Of a DNA stretch of 64,000 nucleotides, positions 54,657-63,609 are shown one piece after another; the stretch's first letter is position 1; each line of letters begins with the position of its first letter. The stretch comes from Candidatus Acidiferrum typicum (GTDB lineage: Bacteria; Acidobacteriota; Terriglobia; Acidiferrales; UBA7541), in NCBI GenBank assembly GCA_002478115.1, contig DLMH01000025.1, forward strand, positions 886 through 64,885, in the 5' to 3' direction. The notes beneath the pieces are model-generated. The model was not told the DNA's origin. It did not search any database and saw only the letters and a list, made by a program, of their open reading frames with translations. The position numbers and the translations under genes were made by a program.

Positions 54657-54807
54657 CCAGAATGACTGCGTTGCCTGAATTCGTATGCACATCCAAAGGA
54701 AAGCGAGAGCACTTTCCTTCTCCGTTGGCCCCGCGTCTCCCGGCCAATATTTCTATTTCTTCTCTGACTGTGAACTGTAAACTGTCCACTGTAAACTTGT
54801 CCTTCCA

Positions 54808-55680
54808 ATGTCCCCACACCTGATCCAGCGCGTCACCATTCTCGGCACCGGCTTGATCGGCGGCTCCTTCGCCCTGGCCCTGCGCAAATATGCGCCGGAC
54901 CTGCACATCGCCGGCTGGGATCGCGCCGACGTGGTGCAGCAGACGCGAAAAAGCGGCGCGATCGATGAAGGCTTTTCCGATTCGCTCGAATCCGCCTTGC
55001 GCAACTCCGATCTCATCTACATCGCGTTACCCATCGGCGCCACGCTCGATTTGCTGCCGGAAATTGCGCGGCACGCGCCGTCGCACGCGCTGGTCACGGA
55101 CGCTTCCAGCACCAAGCAGCGCATCACGCAAGCCGCCGCGGAACTCTTCCCGCAGGAAGGGGGCCCCTACTTTCTCGGCGGGCATCCCATGACAGGCCGC
55201 GAACTCTCCGGCTTCGAGCATGCGGACGCGGACCTTTTCCGCAATGCCACCTACGCGCTGACCAGCGATTCCGGGGAGAGCCGTGATCCGCGCGTCGTCG
55301 CCTTCGTCAAAATTCTGGGGAAAATGGGCGCGCGCCCGGTGTGGCTCGGCGCAAAGCAGCACGACTACGCCGTCGGCCTCGCCTCGCATCTCCCGCAACT
55401 CGCCGCCGTGGCGCTGGCGTCGTTTCTTTACGATCGCCTCGACGAAAACGGCCTGCCCATCACGCTGGCGGGGCCGGGCTTGCGCGATTCGCTGCGCCTT
55501 GCGGGCAGCCCCTACAGCACCTGGCGCGATATCGTGCTCACCAATCGCGAAGTGCTCTCTGTCGCGCTCGATCTCTTCGCCCGCCGCCTCGATGACCTCC
55601 GCGAACGCCTCGGCTCCCGCGAACTCGAAGCCGACTTCGACGCCGCCAACGAACTCTACAAGCTCCTCCGCGGCTTGTAG
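54808..55680 (+). CDS. tyrA: Prephenate dehydrogenase
   Basis: 290 residues. Rossmann start VTILGTGLIGGSFALALR, prephenate-binding FLGGHPMTGRELSGF (about 127-141) and HDYAVGLASHLPQLAA (about 191). It converts prephenate to 4-hydroxyphenylpyruvate for tyrosine. It has no C-terminal ACT domain. The 151-base gap before it contains a CTGTGAACTGTAAACTGT-type short iteration and no gene. Arogenate specificity cannot be ruled out. Confidence 0.93.
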   Translation: MSPHLIQRVTILGTGLIGGSFALALRKYAPDLHIAGWDRADVVQQTRKSGAIDEGFSDSLESALRNSDLIYIALPIGATLDLLPEIARHAPSHALVTDASSTKQRITQAAAELFPQEGGPYFLGGHPMTGRELSGFEHADADLFRNATYALTSDSGESRDPRVVAFVKILGKMGARPVWLGAKQHDYAVGLASHLPQLAAVALASFLYDRLDENGLPITLAGPGLRDSLRLAGSPYSTWRDIVLTNREVLSVALDLFARRLDDLRERLGSRELEADFDAANELYKLLRGL

Positions 55681-55704
55681 CCTCTACCGCCCTGCAGGTT
55701 CACG

Positions 55705-56259
55705 CTAAAGCTTTGCGAGTTTGAGTTCGAGTTCGCGCAGCATGAAGACGTCTTCGCGGTTGTAGGCGAGCAACTCGCTTCGCAATTTTTCGTCGCGCGT
55801 TTTCACATAAGTGCGGAATGTTTCCATGGCCCAGGCACCTTCCCGGTCCGGGAATTTCCGCCAAAGCCCCAGCCTTTGCTCTACCTTTTTGAGGCCGCCA
55901 TACAAGTTGCGCTTCCAGCACTCCGGACAGAGATCGAGATGTTGATACTCCTTGTCCAAAACAATGCCCAATTGCGCGGCAATGACGGGGAAGTCAAACC
56001 CCACTCTTTTCTTGATGGGATCGGGAATGGAGCGCCCGTTATAGGTCACGATTTTCTTCGTGCCTTCTAGAGCCTTGACGAGTCTCGCCTTCGTAATCTC
56101 CTTATCGAAAAGCTGCACAAACGCGTCGCTGTCATTGTCCAACAGCCTGACACCGAGAACCGTGATCAGGTGATTCCTGGAGTCACGGAAGAATCGGTCG
56201 TCATCGCTCTTGAATTGGCCGACGTAGTTCGTTTCGATATCCAGGTAGGCTACTTTCAT
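55705..56259 (-). CDS. RNase H-like 3'-5' exonuclease (YprB type)
   Basis: 184 residues. VAYLDIETN (D-x-E) opens the fold, IVTYNGRSIPDPIKKRVGFD resembles the second motif, HLDLCPECWKRNLYGGLKKVEQRLG is the segment found in YprB proteins, and LAYNREDVFMLREL supplies the final Asp. This is a DEDD-type exonuclease without other domains. Nucleic acid target unknown. It is transcribed against its neighbours. Confidence 0.8.
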   Translation of the reverse strand: MKVAYLDIETNYVGQFKSDDDRFFRDSRNHLITVLGVRLLDNDSDAFVQLFDKEITKARLVKALEGTKKIVTYNGRSIPDPIKKRVGFDFPVIAAQLGIVLDKEYQHLDLCPECWKRNLYGGLKKVEQRLGLWRKFPDREGAWAMETFRTYVKTRDEKLRSELLAYNREDVFMLRELELKLAKL

Positions 56260-56482
56260 GGCCGCCTCCTCAGACTCTTACTGGCTTGGGCCCGCGAACA
56301 AAACGGTTGTTTCCGTAGGACCGAAGATAGCACCGCGGGGAATGCGGCCTCAAGGCTTGCGAGCCAAAGCGACCCAGTTTGGGTGTAGATTCACTTTTGC
56401 GGTCGGGCTCCCCATTCTGTTTTCTTGGCGAACTGGAGTAGACTCTTCGCGTTGACTTCACTCATCGCGGAGAAAGTGAGAA

Positions 56483-57178
56483 GTGGACAAACGCATCGCA
56501 TCCCCGGACGCCGCCATCGCCAACCTCCGCGATGGTATGACCATCCTCATCGGCGGTTTCGGCCTTTGCGGCATCCCGGAAAATCTCATCGGCGCAGTCC
56601 GCCGCAAGGGCACCCGAAACCTCACCATCGTCAGCAACAATGGTGGTGTGGAAGATTGCGGTGTCGGCCTCCTGCTGCAGACCCGCCAGGTCAAAAAGAT
56701 GATCTCCACGTACATCGGGGGAAATAAGCAATTCGAGCAACTCGCGCTCAGCGGCGAACTCGAAGTGGAATTGAATCCTCAGGGTACTCTAGCCGAACGC
56801 CTGCGAGCAGGTGGCGCAGGAATTCCCGCTTTTTACACTCCCACCGGCTTTGGGACGGTGGTGGCTGAAGGCAAAGAAACCCGCGAATTTGGCGGCCGCA
56901 TGTACGTCCTGGAACGCGCCCTGCGCGCCGATTTCGCGTTCGTCAAGGCGTGGAAAGGCGATCGCTGGGGCAACCTCGTCTATCGCAAGACGGCTCGCAA
57001 TCTCAACCCCATGATGGCCACGGCCGCTGACTTCGTCGTCGCGGAAGTGGAAGTGCTTGTGGAGCCCGGGCAAATTGATCCCGATTTCGTGCACACGCCG
57101 GGCATTTATGTCGATGCCATTTTTCAAGGCACGCACTTCGAAAAACGCATCGAACAACGCACGGTGCGCAAGGTGTAG
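56483..57178 (+). CDS. scoA: 3-oxoacid CoA-transferase subunit A
   Basis: 231 residues from a GTG with GGAG ahead. DGMTILIGGFGLCGIPENLI is the CoA-transferase family I signature, GVEDCGVGLLL and FYTPTGFGTVVAEGKE the later conserved parts. With subunit B it transfers CoA from succinyl-CoA to acetoacetate or a 3-oxoacid. Its TAG stop codon lies inside a dispersed palindromic repeat. Substrate (acetoacetate versus 3-oxoadipate) is not decided by sequence. Confidence 0.92.
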   Translation: MDKRIASPDAAIANLRDGMTILIGGFGLCGIPENLIGAVRRKGTRNLTIVSNNGGVEDCGVGLLLQTRQVKKMISTYIGGNKQFEQLALSGELEVELNPQGTLAERLRAGGAGIPAFYTPTGFGTVVAEGKETREFGGRMYVLERALRADFAFVKAWKGDRWGNLVYRKTARNLNPMMATAADFVVAEVEVLVEPGQIDPDFVHTPGIYVDAIFQGTHFEKRIEQRTVRKV

Positions 57179-57201
57179 TGGCCGGTCTTTAGACCGGTCA
57201 G
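57172..57201 (+). repeat. CCGGTCTTTAGACCGG palindrome, copy 2
   Basis: The core 57182-57197 is identical to 23225-23240, and the shared part extends left through GTAGTGG. The scoA stop codon TAG is part of it. Confidence 0.75.
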
Positions 57202-57239
57202 AATTGGTTTGACTTTCAACTGTTGACTGTGAGCTTTCT

Positions 57240-57911
57240 ATGGCCTTGACCGACGATCAAAAACGCGAGCGCATCGCCAAGCGCATTGCGCGCGAGTTGC
57301 GCGACGGCTACTACGTCAATCTCGGTATCGGCGTTCCTACGCTCGTCGCCAATTTTATTCGCAAGGGCATGGACATCATCATGCAATCCGAAAACGGCAT
57401 GCTCGGCGTCGGCCCCTACCCCCTGGAGTCCGAGGTTGACGCCGACCTCGTCAATGCCGGCAAGGAAACCGTTACCGAAATACCCGGCACCTGCTATTTT
57501 TCGTCCGCCGATTCCTTCGCCATGATCCGTGGCGGCCACATCGACCTGACCGTGCTCGGCGCGCTTCAGGTGGATGAAAAGGGGAATCTCGCGAACTGGT
57601 CCATCCCCGGAAAAATGTTGAAGGGCATGGGCGGCGCGATGGACCTGGTGGCGGGTGCCAAGCGTGTGTTTATCGCCATGGAGCACGCCACGCGCGACAA
57701 TAAGCCCAAAATCCTGAAAAAATGCACGCTGCCGCTGACCGGCGTCGAAGTGGTGGATCACATCGTGACGGAACTCGCCTTCATTGATGTCACCCCCGCG
57801 GGCCTGCTGCTACGCGAACTCGCTCCCGACGCCACCCTCGAGCAGGTGCAATCGCTCACGGAGCCGAAGTTGCTCCTGCCACCCGCCGGCCCCGCGCCGA
57901 TGCCGATCTGA
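57240..57911 (+). CDS. scoB: 3-oxoacid CoA-transferase subunit B
   Basis: 223 residues. The catalytic Glu lies in [16 protein letters not shown] (about residue 52), and [12 protein letters not shown] and [19 protein letters not shown] match subunit B. It completes the CoA transferase with the gene upstream; 61 bases between them hold a palindromic repeat. Ketone-body or branched oxoacid breakdown is the likely use. Confidence 0.93.
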   Translation: MALTDDQKRERIAKRIARELRDGYYVNLGIGVPTLVANFIRKGMDIIMQSENGMLGVGPYPLESEVDADLVNAGKETVTEIPGTCYFSSADSFAMIRGGHIDLTVLGALQVDEKGNLANWSIPGKMLKGMGGAMDLVAGAKRVFIAMEHATRDNKPKILKKCTLPLTGVEVVDHIVTELAFIDVTPAGLLLRELAPDATLEQVQSLTEPKLLLPPAGPAPMPI

Positions 57912-57957
57912 GCGTGCTGGGGTAAACTAGACACGAACGCTCAGGGACCACAAACTC

Positions 57958-58266
57958 ATGAAACTCGACTCCATCGTCATCATCAGCCTGCACTCCCCCA
58001 AGGAAAAAATCTGGGGCATCCTCATGGAAATCAATCCCAGCGGAGTGACCATCCGCGGCATTGATCTCAACTCTTTCGATCATTTCGTCAGCCAGATCAA
58101 CCAACTCGATGCGGAGCGCGTGGGCCTGCCCACGGTGTTTTTCCCCATGACGCGCATCGAGCGCATCTCGCTCGACGAACCCTCGGGCTTGATTCCCTCC
58201 ATGGCCGAGATCTTTGAGCGCAAGATCGGCCGCACGCTGACCGATTATCTCGCCCAGTTCGCCTGA
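57958..58266 (+). CDS. Conserved-looking 102-residue protein (hypothetical)
   Basis: Soluble 102-residue protein: VIISLHSPKEKIWGILMEIN, then VTIRGIDLNSFDHFVSQIN, PTVFFPMTRIERISLDEPS and a C-terminal helix. The strand-turn-strand pattern of the first 75 residues could be a small barrel (Sm- or PRC-like), but this is only a reading of the pattern. It sits between CoA transferase and a phosphatidyltransferase, 21 bases before the latter. No known family. Confidence 0.55.
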   Translation: MKLDSIVIISLHSPKEKIWGILMEINPSGVTIRGIDLNSFDHFVSQINQLDAERVGLPTVFFPMTRIERISLDEPSGLIPSMAEIFERKIGRTLTDYLAQFA

Positions 58267-58287
58267 TGTGCGCTATCCTGACAGCCA

Positions 58288-58839
58288 ATGAAAGTCCGCA
58301 TCTGGACGGTACCCAATCAGATCACTTTTTTGCGCCTCGGTTTTCTGCCGTTTTTCCTGATCCTCATTCTGTATGAGGAATACCGGTGGGCACTTCTGGT
58401 GCTGGTGTGCGCGGCGCTCACCGATGCGGTGGACGGCCTGCTGGCGCGGCGGCTCGATCAGAAATCGGCGCTGGGGGCGTACCTCGATCCCATTGCCGAT
58501 AAGCTGCTGCTCTCTTCCTCGTTTGTGGCGCTAGCGATGGAAAAGAAGATTCCCTGGTGGCTGGCGATTTTTGTGCTGAGCCGCGATGTATTGATGCTTG
58601 TGGTCGCCGCCGTCATTCTTGTGATCCAGGGCTACCGGCCATTTCCCCCGAGCCTCCTTGGCAAGTCCACCACCTTTTTTGAGATTGCGCTGGTGTTTTT
58701 CACCGTGCTGGCCGCCGCGTATGCCAATGAGCGCGTCGGCCTTCTGGCCCACTATTTGGGGTATACGGTGGCCGCGCTGGTGATCACTTCCGGCTTCCAC
58801 TATTGCTTTGTCGTTGCCCGCCGCCTGCATATGACGTAA
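58288..58839 (+). CDS. CDP-alcohol phosphatidyltransferase (PgsA-like)
   Basis: 183 residues, several membrane helices. DAVDGLLARRLDQKSALGAY followed by LDPIADK fits the family motif D-G-x2-A-R-x8-G-x3-D-x3-D completely. NQITFLRLGFLPFFLILI at the start is typical of phosphatidylglycerophosphate synthase. It would make PGP from CDP-diacylglycerol and glycerol phosphate; other alcohols are possible. ATG 58288 follows directly after the preceding small gene. Confidence 0.88.
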   Translation: MKVRIWTVPNQITFLRLGFLPFFLILILYEEYRWALLVLVCAALTDAVDGLLARRLDQKSALGAYLDPIADKLLLSSSFVALAMEKKIPWWLAIFVLSRDVLMLVVAAVILVIQGYRPFPPSLLGKSTTFFEIALVFFTVLAAAYANERVGLLAHYLGYTVAALVITSGFHYCFVVARRLHMT

Positions 58840-59192
58840 AGAGTCAACGATTGTTCTGCAGGTCTCGCCCGGTAATTCCCTTCTCTAGATTCCAGTTGGC
58901 CCGGATTTCTCAAAAGATGCAAGTTTGCCCGTTACTTAAGCTCAGCACCACACTGTCATCCTGAGGGAGGCGTCGTTTGCGCCCCGAAGGATCTCAACCC
59001 TGAAACTTTACAAAATTCCAAAGTTGAAATCCTGAGGCAATCCTCATCGGATCGCCTCAGGATGACAATTTCTTGCTGAATTTGTTCCACGGATAATTTG
59101 AAGTTCTTGAAAAATCATAGTTAACACAGAGAGCACAGAGTTAAGAACACAGAGGTCACGGAGACATTGAGTAGCGGGTTTCAGCGAAGACG
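58840..59192. repeat. Gap with TCATCCTGAGG repeat, copy B
   Basis: 353 bases without a gene. From 58939 to 59095 it repeats the 37937 element, but with about 47 extra bases that contain a 13-bp inverted repeat (CCTGAGGCAATCC at 59031 / GGATCGCCTCAGG at 59049). At 59121-59165 are AACACAGAG/GCACAGAG words of the dispersed type seen inverted near 25730. Confidence 0.7.
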
Positions 59193-61004
59193 ATGAGCAC
59201 ATCGGCGACAAACGCGGGACTCGTGGAACTGACGATCGACGGCAAGCTTGTGCAGGTGCCCGCCGGAACGACCGTCTTCGATGCCGCGCGCGTCCATGGC
59301 ATTGCGATTCCCACGCTTTGCCATTTGCAGAACCAGACGCCCGTGGGCGTGTGCCGCTTGTGCGTGGTGGATACCGGCGGGCGCGTGCTGTCCGCCGCGT
59401 GTGTGCGCCCGGTCGAGCCCGGCATGAAGGTGTCCACAAATTCGGAGAAGGTGCAGGCCGCGCGGAGAACGCTGCTCGAACTGCTGATGGCGGACCACCC
59501 CTCGCCCTGTGCGCGGCAGGAACATTCCGGCGATTGCGAACTGGAGACGCTGGCGAAGGCTGCGGGCGCGGGCACGCCCCGATTCCCGCGCCGCACGGTT
59601 TCGCGCGGAGCAGACGATTCGTCGCCGGCGATTGCCGTGGACCACGATGCCTGCATCCTGTGCGACCGCTGCATCCGCGGGTGCGACGAAATCAAAAACA
59701 ATTTCGTGCTCGGGCGCATGGGTAAAGGCTATTCCGCCGGCATCGCCTTTGACCTGAATTCGCCGATGGGCGATTCCACCTGTATTTCCTGCGGTGAGTG
59801 CATGGTCTCCTGCCCCACCGGCGCGCTGACGAACAAAGGCGTGGTGGGCACGGCCATTGCCGCGGGCCGCGACGCGCAGAGCCTGACGGCGGAGGAACTT
59901 CACAGGCTGCCGGTATTCGCGGGCGTTTCCGGCACGTTCCTGGAGCTGAATCGCGGCGCCATCGTGAAGCGGCGCTACCGCAAGGGAGAAGTGATCTGCC
60001 GCGAGGGCGAATTTGGCTCGACGGCATTCTACATTCTGGAGGGCAAGGCGCAGGTGGCCATCGCCACTCCGATTGCCCACGTGAAGACGCAAGGCGGAAC
60101 AATTCAATTGAATCACGCAATTCATCTGAAGCCGATCCGGCGCGGACCAAATGGGCCGATCGTGCAATTGGAGTGCGACGATTGCCACCGCCCGGCGGGT
60201 GTGAATCAGGGGTGGCCGTATTCCGATAAGGTGTACGTCGTGGCCGCAAGCTCATACAGCGCAGACCTCTCAGAAGTATTGCCAAACGACACCCTTTGGA
60301 CTCCGAAGCCGCTGGCCGGACGCGAGAACATGATCCCACCGAAATTTGCCGCCACTTGCGCTGCGTGCCATTTGCTCACATTTGACAAGCGGTTTGACGT
60401 AGGAGTGCCGCATGACAAGCCAGAAGTCGTTCATGTGTTCTTGATAAGGAAGTTTCGGGAATACATCGCCGCCCATCCGGCTGAAGTACGCATAGTGCCA
60501 GAACCCACCCGCGATCTAACCGGGAAGCCACGGCAAGCAGAAGTCCGCGTTTTGACCCCGGCTCAGTGGGTGGCTGAACGCACTGCGGATGCGGAGGAAC
60601 TGTTGTGGCGAAAAACCTGCAAGCAGTGCCACTTGTACGAAGCTCCCGTGAATAGCGCAGTTGTTCGGATTCCCGCTGGCACCGAATCAGAGCCGGAAAC
60701 AGTTGGTTCACTTCCCGACATTGCCCCGGCGAAAATTACAATCCGCTGGCTGCCACACGCGAAGTTCAATCACGATGCGCATCGCAGCTTCACGTGCACC
60801 AGTTGCCATGCGAAGGCGCTGAGCAGCACGGAAACGAGCGACGTGCTCATACCGGGAATCGAGAATTGCAAGGCTTGCCACGCGCCTGGCCCGGAGCATG
60901 CCGAGTCGCGCTGCTTTGAGTGCCACACCTACCACGACTGGTCGAAGCGGAAAGAAGTGAAGCCGGCGTTTACGTTGCCTGCGCTGCAGAACGGCGGGAG
61001 ATAG
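59193..61004 (+). CDS. Chimeric Fe-S / cNMP-binding / multiheme cytochrome protein
   Basis: 603 residues in one open frame made of three unlike parts. Residues 1-120 resemble NuoG/HoxU: 2Fe-2S Cys 43, 54, 57, 70 and H102/C106/C115. Residues 150-210 carry two 4Fe-4S sets (C154-157-160-164, C197-200-203-207). From about 245 a cyclic-nucleotide-binding roll begins (KRRYRKGEVICREGEFG) but stops after ~45 residues. From about 303 it becomes a multiheme cytochrome with CxxCH at 328, 389, 476, 535, 559 and 574. There is no signal peptide, although c-type hemes need export. The join near residue 290-303 looks like a deletion fusing two genes. Probably not functional as a cytochrome. Confidence 0.75.
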   Translation: MSTSATNAGLVELTIDGKLVQVPAGTTVFDAARVHGIAIPTLCHLQNQTPVGVCRLCVVDTGGRVLSAACVRPVEPGMKVSTNSEKVQAARRTLLELLMADHPSPCARQEHSGDCELETLAKAAGAGTPRFPRRTVSRGADDSSPAIAVDHDACILCDRCIRGCDEIKNNFVLGRMGKGYSAGIAFDLNSPMGDSTCISCGECMVSCPTGALTNKGVVGTAIAAGRDAQSLTAEELHRLPVFAGVSGTFLELNRGAIVKRRYRKGEVICREGEFGSTAFYILEGKAQVAIATPIAHVKTQGGTIQLNHAIHLKPIRRGPNGPIVQLECDDCHRPAGVNQGWPYSDKVYVVAASSYSADLSEVLPNDTLWTPKPLAGRENMIPPKFAATCAACHLLTFDKRFDVGVPHDKPEVVHVFLIRKFREYIAAHPAEVRIVPEPTRDLTGKPRQAEVRVLTPAQWVAERTADAEELLWRKTCKQCHLYEAPVNSAVVRIPAGTESEPETVGSLPDIAPAKITIRWLPHAKFNHDAHRSFTCTSCHAKALSSTETSDVLIPGIENCKACHAPGPEHAESRCFECHTYHDWSKRKEVKPAFTLPALQNGGR

Positions 61005-61051
61005 GACTCACGCGGCCGGCTTGCGCCTTGTGGCATGATTTTTCGCTTGGG

Positions 61052-61089
61052 TAACAGTTGTGAAAGCGGCGGCAAGCCGCCGCACTCCA
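61052..61089 (-). repeat. Dispersed GC palindrome repeat, copy 3 (inverted)
   Basis: Minus-strand reading gives GGAGTGCGGCGGCTTGCCGC then CGCTTTCACAACTG. Same element as at 13071 and 32563, opposite orientation, with loop CTTG instead of CTCG. Confidence 0.7.
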
Positions 61090-61093
61090 CACC

Positions 61094-62083
61094 TCAGCGG
61101 TTGACCAGGGACATCATGGCTTCGGGATAGCGCAGGCCGGCGGCCGCTCCCTTGGGCGCAACTTCTTCGATTCGCCGCAGATCTTCTGCGGTGAGCTTCA
61201 CCTGCAGAGCAGCGGCGTTTTCTTCCAGGTATTTGCGGCGCTTTGTGCCGGGAATGGGAATGATGTCCTCGCCCTGCGCCAGCAGCCACGCCAGCGCAAG
61301 CTGCCCCGGCGTGCAATGCTTTTCCCGGGCGAGTGCTCCCACGCGGGCGACGAGATCCAGATTCTTCTGGAAATTTTCGCCCTGAAAACGCGGCGAAAAC
61401 CGCCGGTAATCATCCGCCGCCAGATCCTCGAATTTCTTGAATTGCCCGGTGAGAAACCCGCGGCCCAGCGGGCTGTACGCAACGAACGCAATGCCCAGTT
61501 CCCGCGTGGTCTTCAGCACTTCATCCTCCGGATCGCGCGTCCACAAGGAATATTCCGTTTGCAGCGCGGCGATGGGGTGAACCGCATGCGCGCGTCGGAG
61601 CGTGGCCGGCGATGCTTCGGACAACCCGAGGTAACGCACCTTGCCTTCACGAACAAGCTGCGCCATGGCGCCCACCGTTTCCTCGATGGGCGTTTCAGGA
61701 TCGACGCGGTGCTGGTAATAAAGATCGATCACTTCAACGCCGAGCCGCTTCAGGCTGGCCTCGCAGCAAGCGCGCACGTATTCCGGCTTGCCGCTGACGC
61801 CGCGCACGTGCGGGTTGGAGCGATCGCGTACGATGGCGAACTTCGTGGCGAGAAATACCTTTTCGCGGCGATCCCGAATGGCCTGGCCGACAAGAATTTC
61901 GTTGTCGCCGTAGCCATAAACGTCGGCGGTGTCCAGGAAATTGATGCCGAGATCAATGGAGCGGTGAATCGTAGCGATGGATTCGGCGTCATTCCGCGAG
62001 CCATAAAATTCCGACATGCCCATGCAGCCAAGGCCCAAGGGCGATACGAGCGGTCCGATTTTTCCGAGTTTGCGGAGTTGCAT
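61094..62083 (-). CDS. Aldo/keto reductase
   Basis: 329 residues, NADPH-dependent TIM-barrel oxidoreductase. Catalytic tetrad: Asp and Tyr in [11 protein letters not shown], Lys in FLATKFA and His in DLYYQHRVD. The cofactor end is [15 protein letters not shown]. It is close to the AKR11/13-type (YajO/IolS-like) general aldehyde reductases. Standing alone; the substrate is unknown. Confidence 0.92.
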   Translation of the reverse strand: MQLRKLGKIGPLVSPLGLGCMGMSEFYGSRNDAESIATIHRSIDLGINFLDTADVYGYGDNEILVGQAIRDRREKVFLATKFAIVRDRSNPHVRGVSGKPEYVRACCEASLKRLGVEVIDLYYQHRVDPETPIEETVGAMAQLVREGKVRYLGLSEASPATLRRAHAVHPIAALQTEYSLWTRDPEDEVLKTTRELGIAFVAYSPLGRGFLTGQFKKFEDLAADDYRRFSPRFQGENFQKNLDLVARVGALAREKHCTPGQLALAWLLAQGEDIIPIPGTKRRKYLEENAAALQVKLTAEDLRRIEEVAPKGAAAGLRYPEAMMSLVNR

Positions 62084-62211
62084 GCGGGCACCTCAGTTGA
62101 AGCGTACTTCAAGATAGATGAGTAGCGTCCACGCCCGGATACATGCCCTTATTTTGTTCTGCCGGCAATTTCGAGGGCCACACCCTCGAGTGGCCAGCGC
62201 GGCCACGGGAA

Positions 62212-63420
62212 TCAGCCGAGTTCGCTGGTCATCAGGAACAGGGGCTTCATCTCGAAGCTCTGGTAAACCGGGCGAAGGCGCTCGATATTATAGTGCTCCT
62301 TGACATTGACGACTTTCTTCGTGGCGGTGACGGTGTCAATCGGCATGTTGTCATAGCGCCCGTTCTTCAAGACCACCAGGCGCCCGTGAATGCGGTTGAG
62401 GATCAGGTCCAGCGCCAGATTGCCGTAGGCCATCGGGACGATGGAATCGATCGCGTCGGGATCGCCGCAGCGCACCAGGTAGCCGAGCTTCTGATTGATG
62501 CAGTCAATTTTCTTGCCGTTGTTGAATTTGGGAGAGTGAGCGGTCAGCTCCTCGGAAACGAGGTCGCCAATGCCGCCGAGCTTTTTGTGGCCGAAGGCAT
62601 CCGCGGCATCCCGCTGGAAGATCATTTCGCCACCCTTGAACATCGCGCCTTCGGAAACCAGCACGATGGAGTAGCGGCTGGGATTTTTCTTGCGGTCGTG
62701 GGTCAGAAGTTCCGTCAGTTGTTCGATATCGAAATTATGCTCGGGGATGACACAGCGATTTGCCGCACCGGCCATTGTCGGCAGCATAGCAGTGAAGCCC
62801 GCGTAGCGGCCGAAGACTTCGAGGACCATGAAGCGCTCGTGGGAGCCCGCCGAGGTGCGCAGCGAGTTGGTCATCTGGATGGTGCGGGTGATGCACGTGC
62901 TAAAGCCAATGCAGTAGTCGGTTCCGGGCACGTCGTTGTCCATGGTCTTGGGGATGGCCACGACGCGCACGCCTTCCTGGTAGAGGCGCACGCCATAACT
63001 CAGCGTGTCGTCGCCGCCGATCGGGATCATGTACTCGATGCCCAGCCAAGCGAGATTTTTCAGGACTTCCGGCGTGAGATCGTTTTTCTCCGCGTTGAAC
63101 TGCCCCTTCAGGTGCTCGGGAACACTGTTCTTGCTGACGCGGCCGGGGTTGGTGCGCGAGGAATGAAGGAAGGTGCCCCCAGTTCTGCCGGCACGATTCA
63201 CGACGTCTTCGCTGAGCCGCTGGTAATTGTCGGAATTGTCGTGCTTTTCGTCGCGGACCATGTCCACGAGTCCCGCCCAGCCTCGACGGATGCCGATGAC
63301 CTCGTAGCCTTCGCGGAGCGCGCGAAACGTCACGGCACGAATCGCCGGATTTAGCCCGGGGACGTCGCCGCCGCCGGTCAGGATGCCAATTACGCCTTTC
63401 TTTACATTGATATTAGCCAT
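62212..63420 (-). CDS. pfp: 6-phosphofructokinase, likely PPi-dependent
   Basis: 402 residues. GILTGGGDVPGLNPAIRA is the phosphate loop, MIPIGGDDTLSYG (about 131) has Asp where ATP-dependent enzymes have Gly, and IPKTMDNDVPGTD has Lys before the catalytic TMDND instead of Gly. These two substitutions mark PPi-using phosphofructokinases. ERFMVLEVFGRYAGF binds fructose 6-phosphate. It would run reversibly in glycolysis/gluconeogenesis. ATG 63420 is the natural start. Measured phosphoryl donor is not known. Confidence 0.9.
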   Translation of the reverse strand: MANINVKKGVIGILTGGGDVPGLNPAIRAVTFRALREGYEVIGIRRGWAGLVDMVRDEKHDNSDNYQRLSEDVVNRAGRTGGTFLHSSRTNPGRVSKNSVPEHLKGQFNAEKNDLTPEVLKNLAWLGIEYMIPIGGDDTLSYGVRLYQEGVRVVAIPKTMDNDVPGTDYCIGFSTCITRTIQMTNSLRTSAGSHERFMVLEVFGRYAGFTAMLPTMAGAANRCVIPEHNFDIEQLTELLTHDRKKNPSRYSIVLVSEGAMFKGGEMIFQRDAADAFGHKKLGGIGDLVSEELTAHSPKFNNGKKIDCINQKLGYLVRCGDPDAIDSIVPMAYGNLALDLILNRIHGRLVVLKNGRYDNMPIDTVTATKKVVNVKEHYNIERLRPVYQSFEMKPLFLMTSELG

Positions 63421-63609
63421 AGTGCAAGGATCGCCTTAGTGTGGGATAGAGAACCAATGATTATGTAAGAAGAAAAGGAATTTAGAAAGGGTGTAGTGTG
63501 AAGAAAATCTGGCGGCGAGGCGTTGGCGACCCGTAAATGCTTAAATCAGAGGAGTATAGGCAGCATTCCGGCGAGCCGCGGCCGCGTGACCGGCACGCGA
63601 GATTCGATG

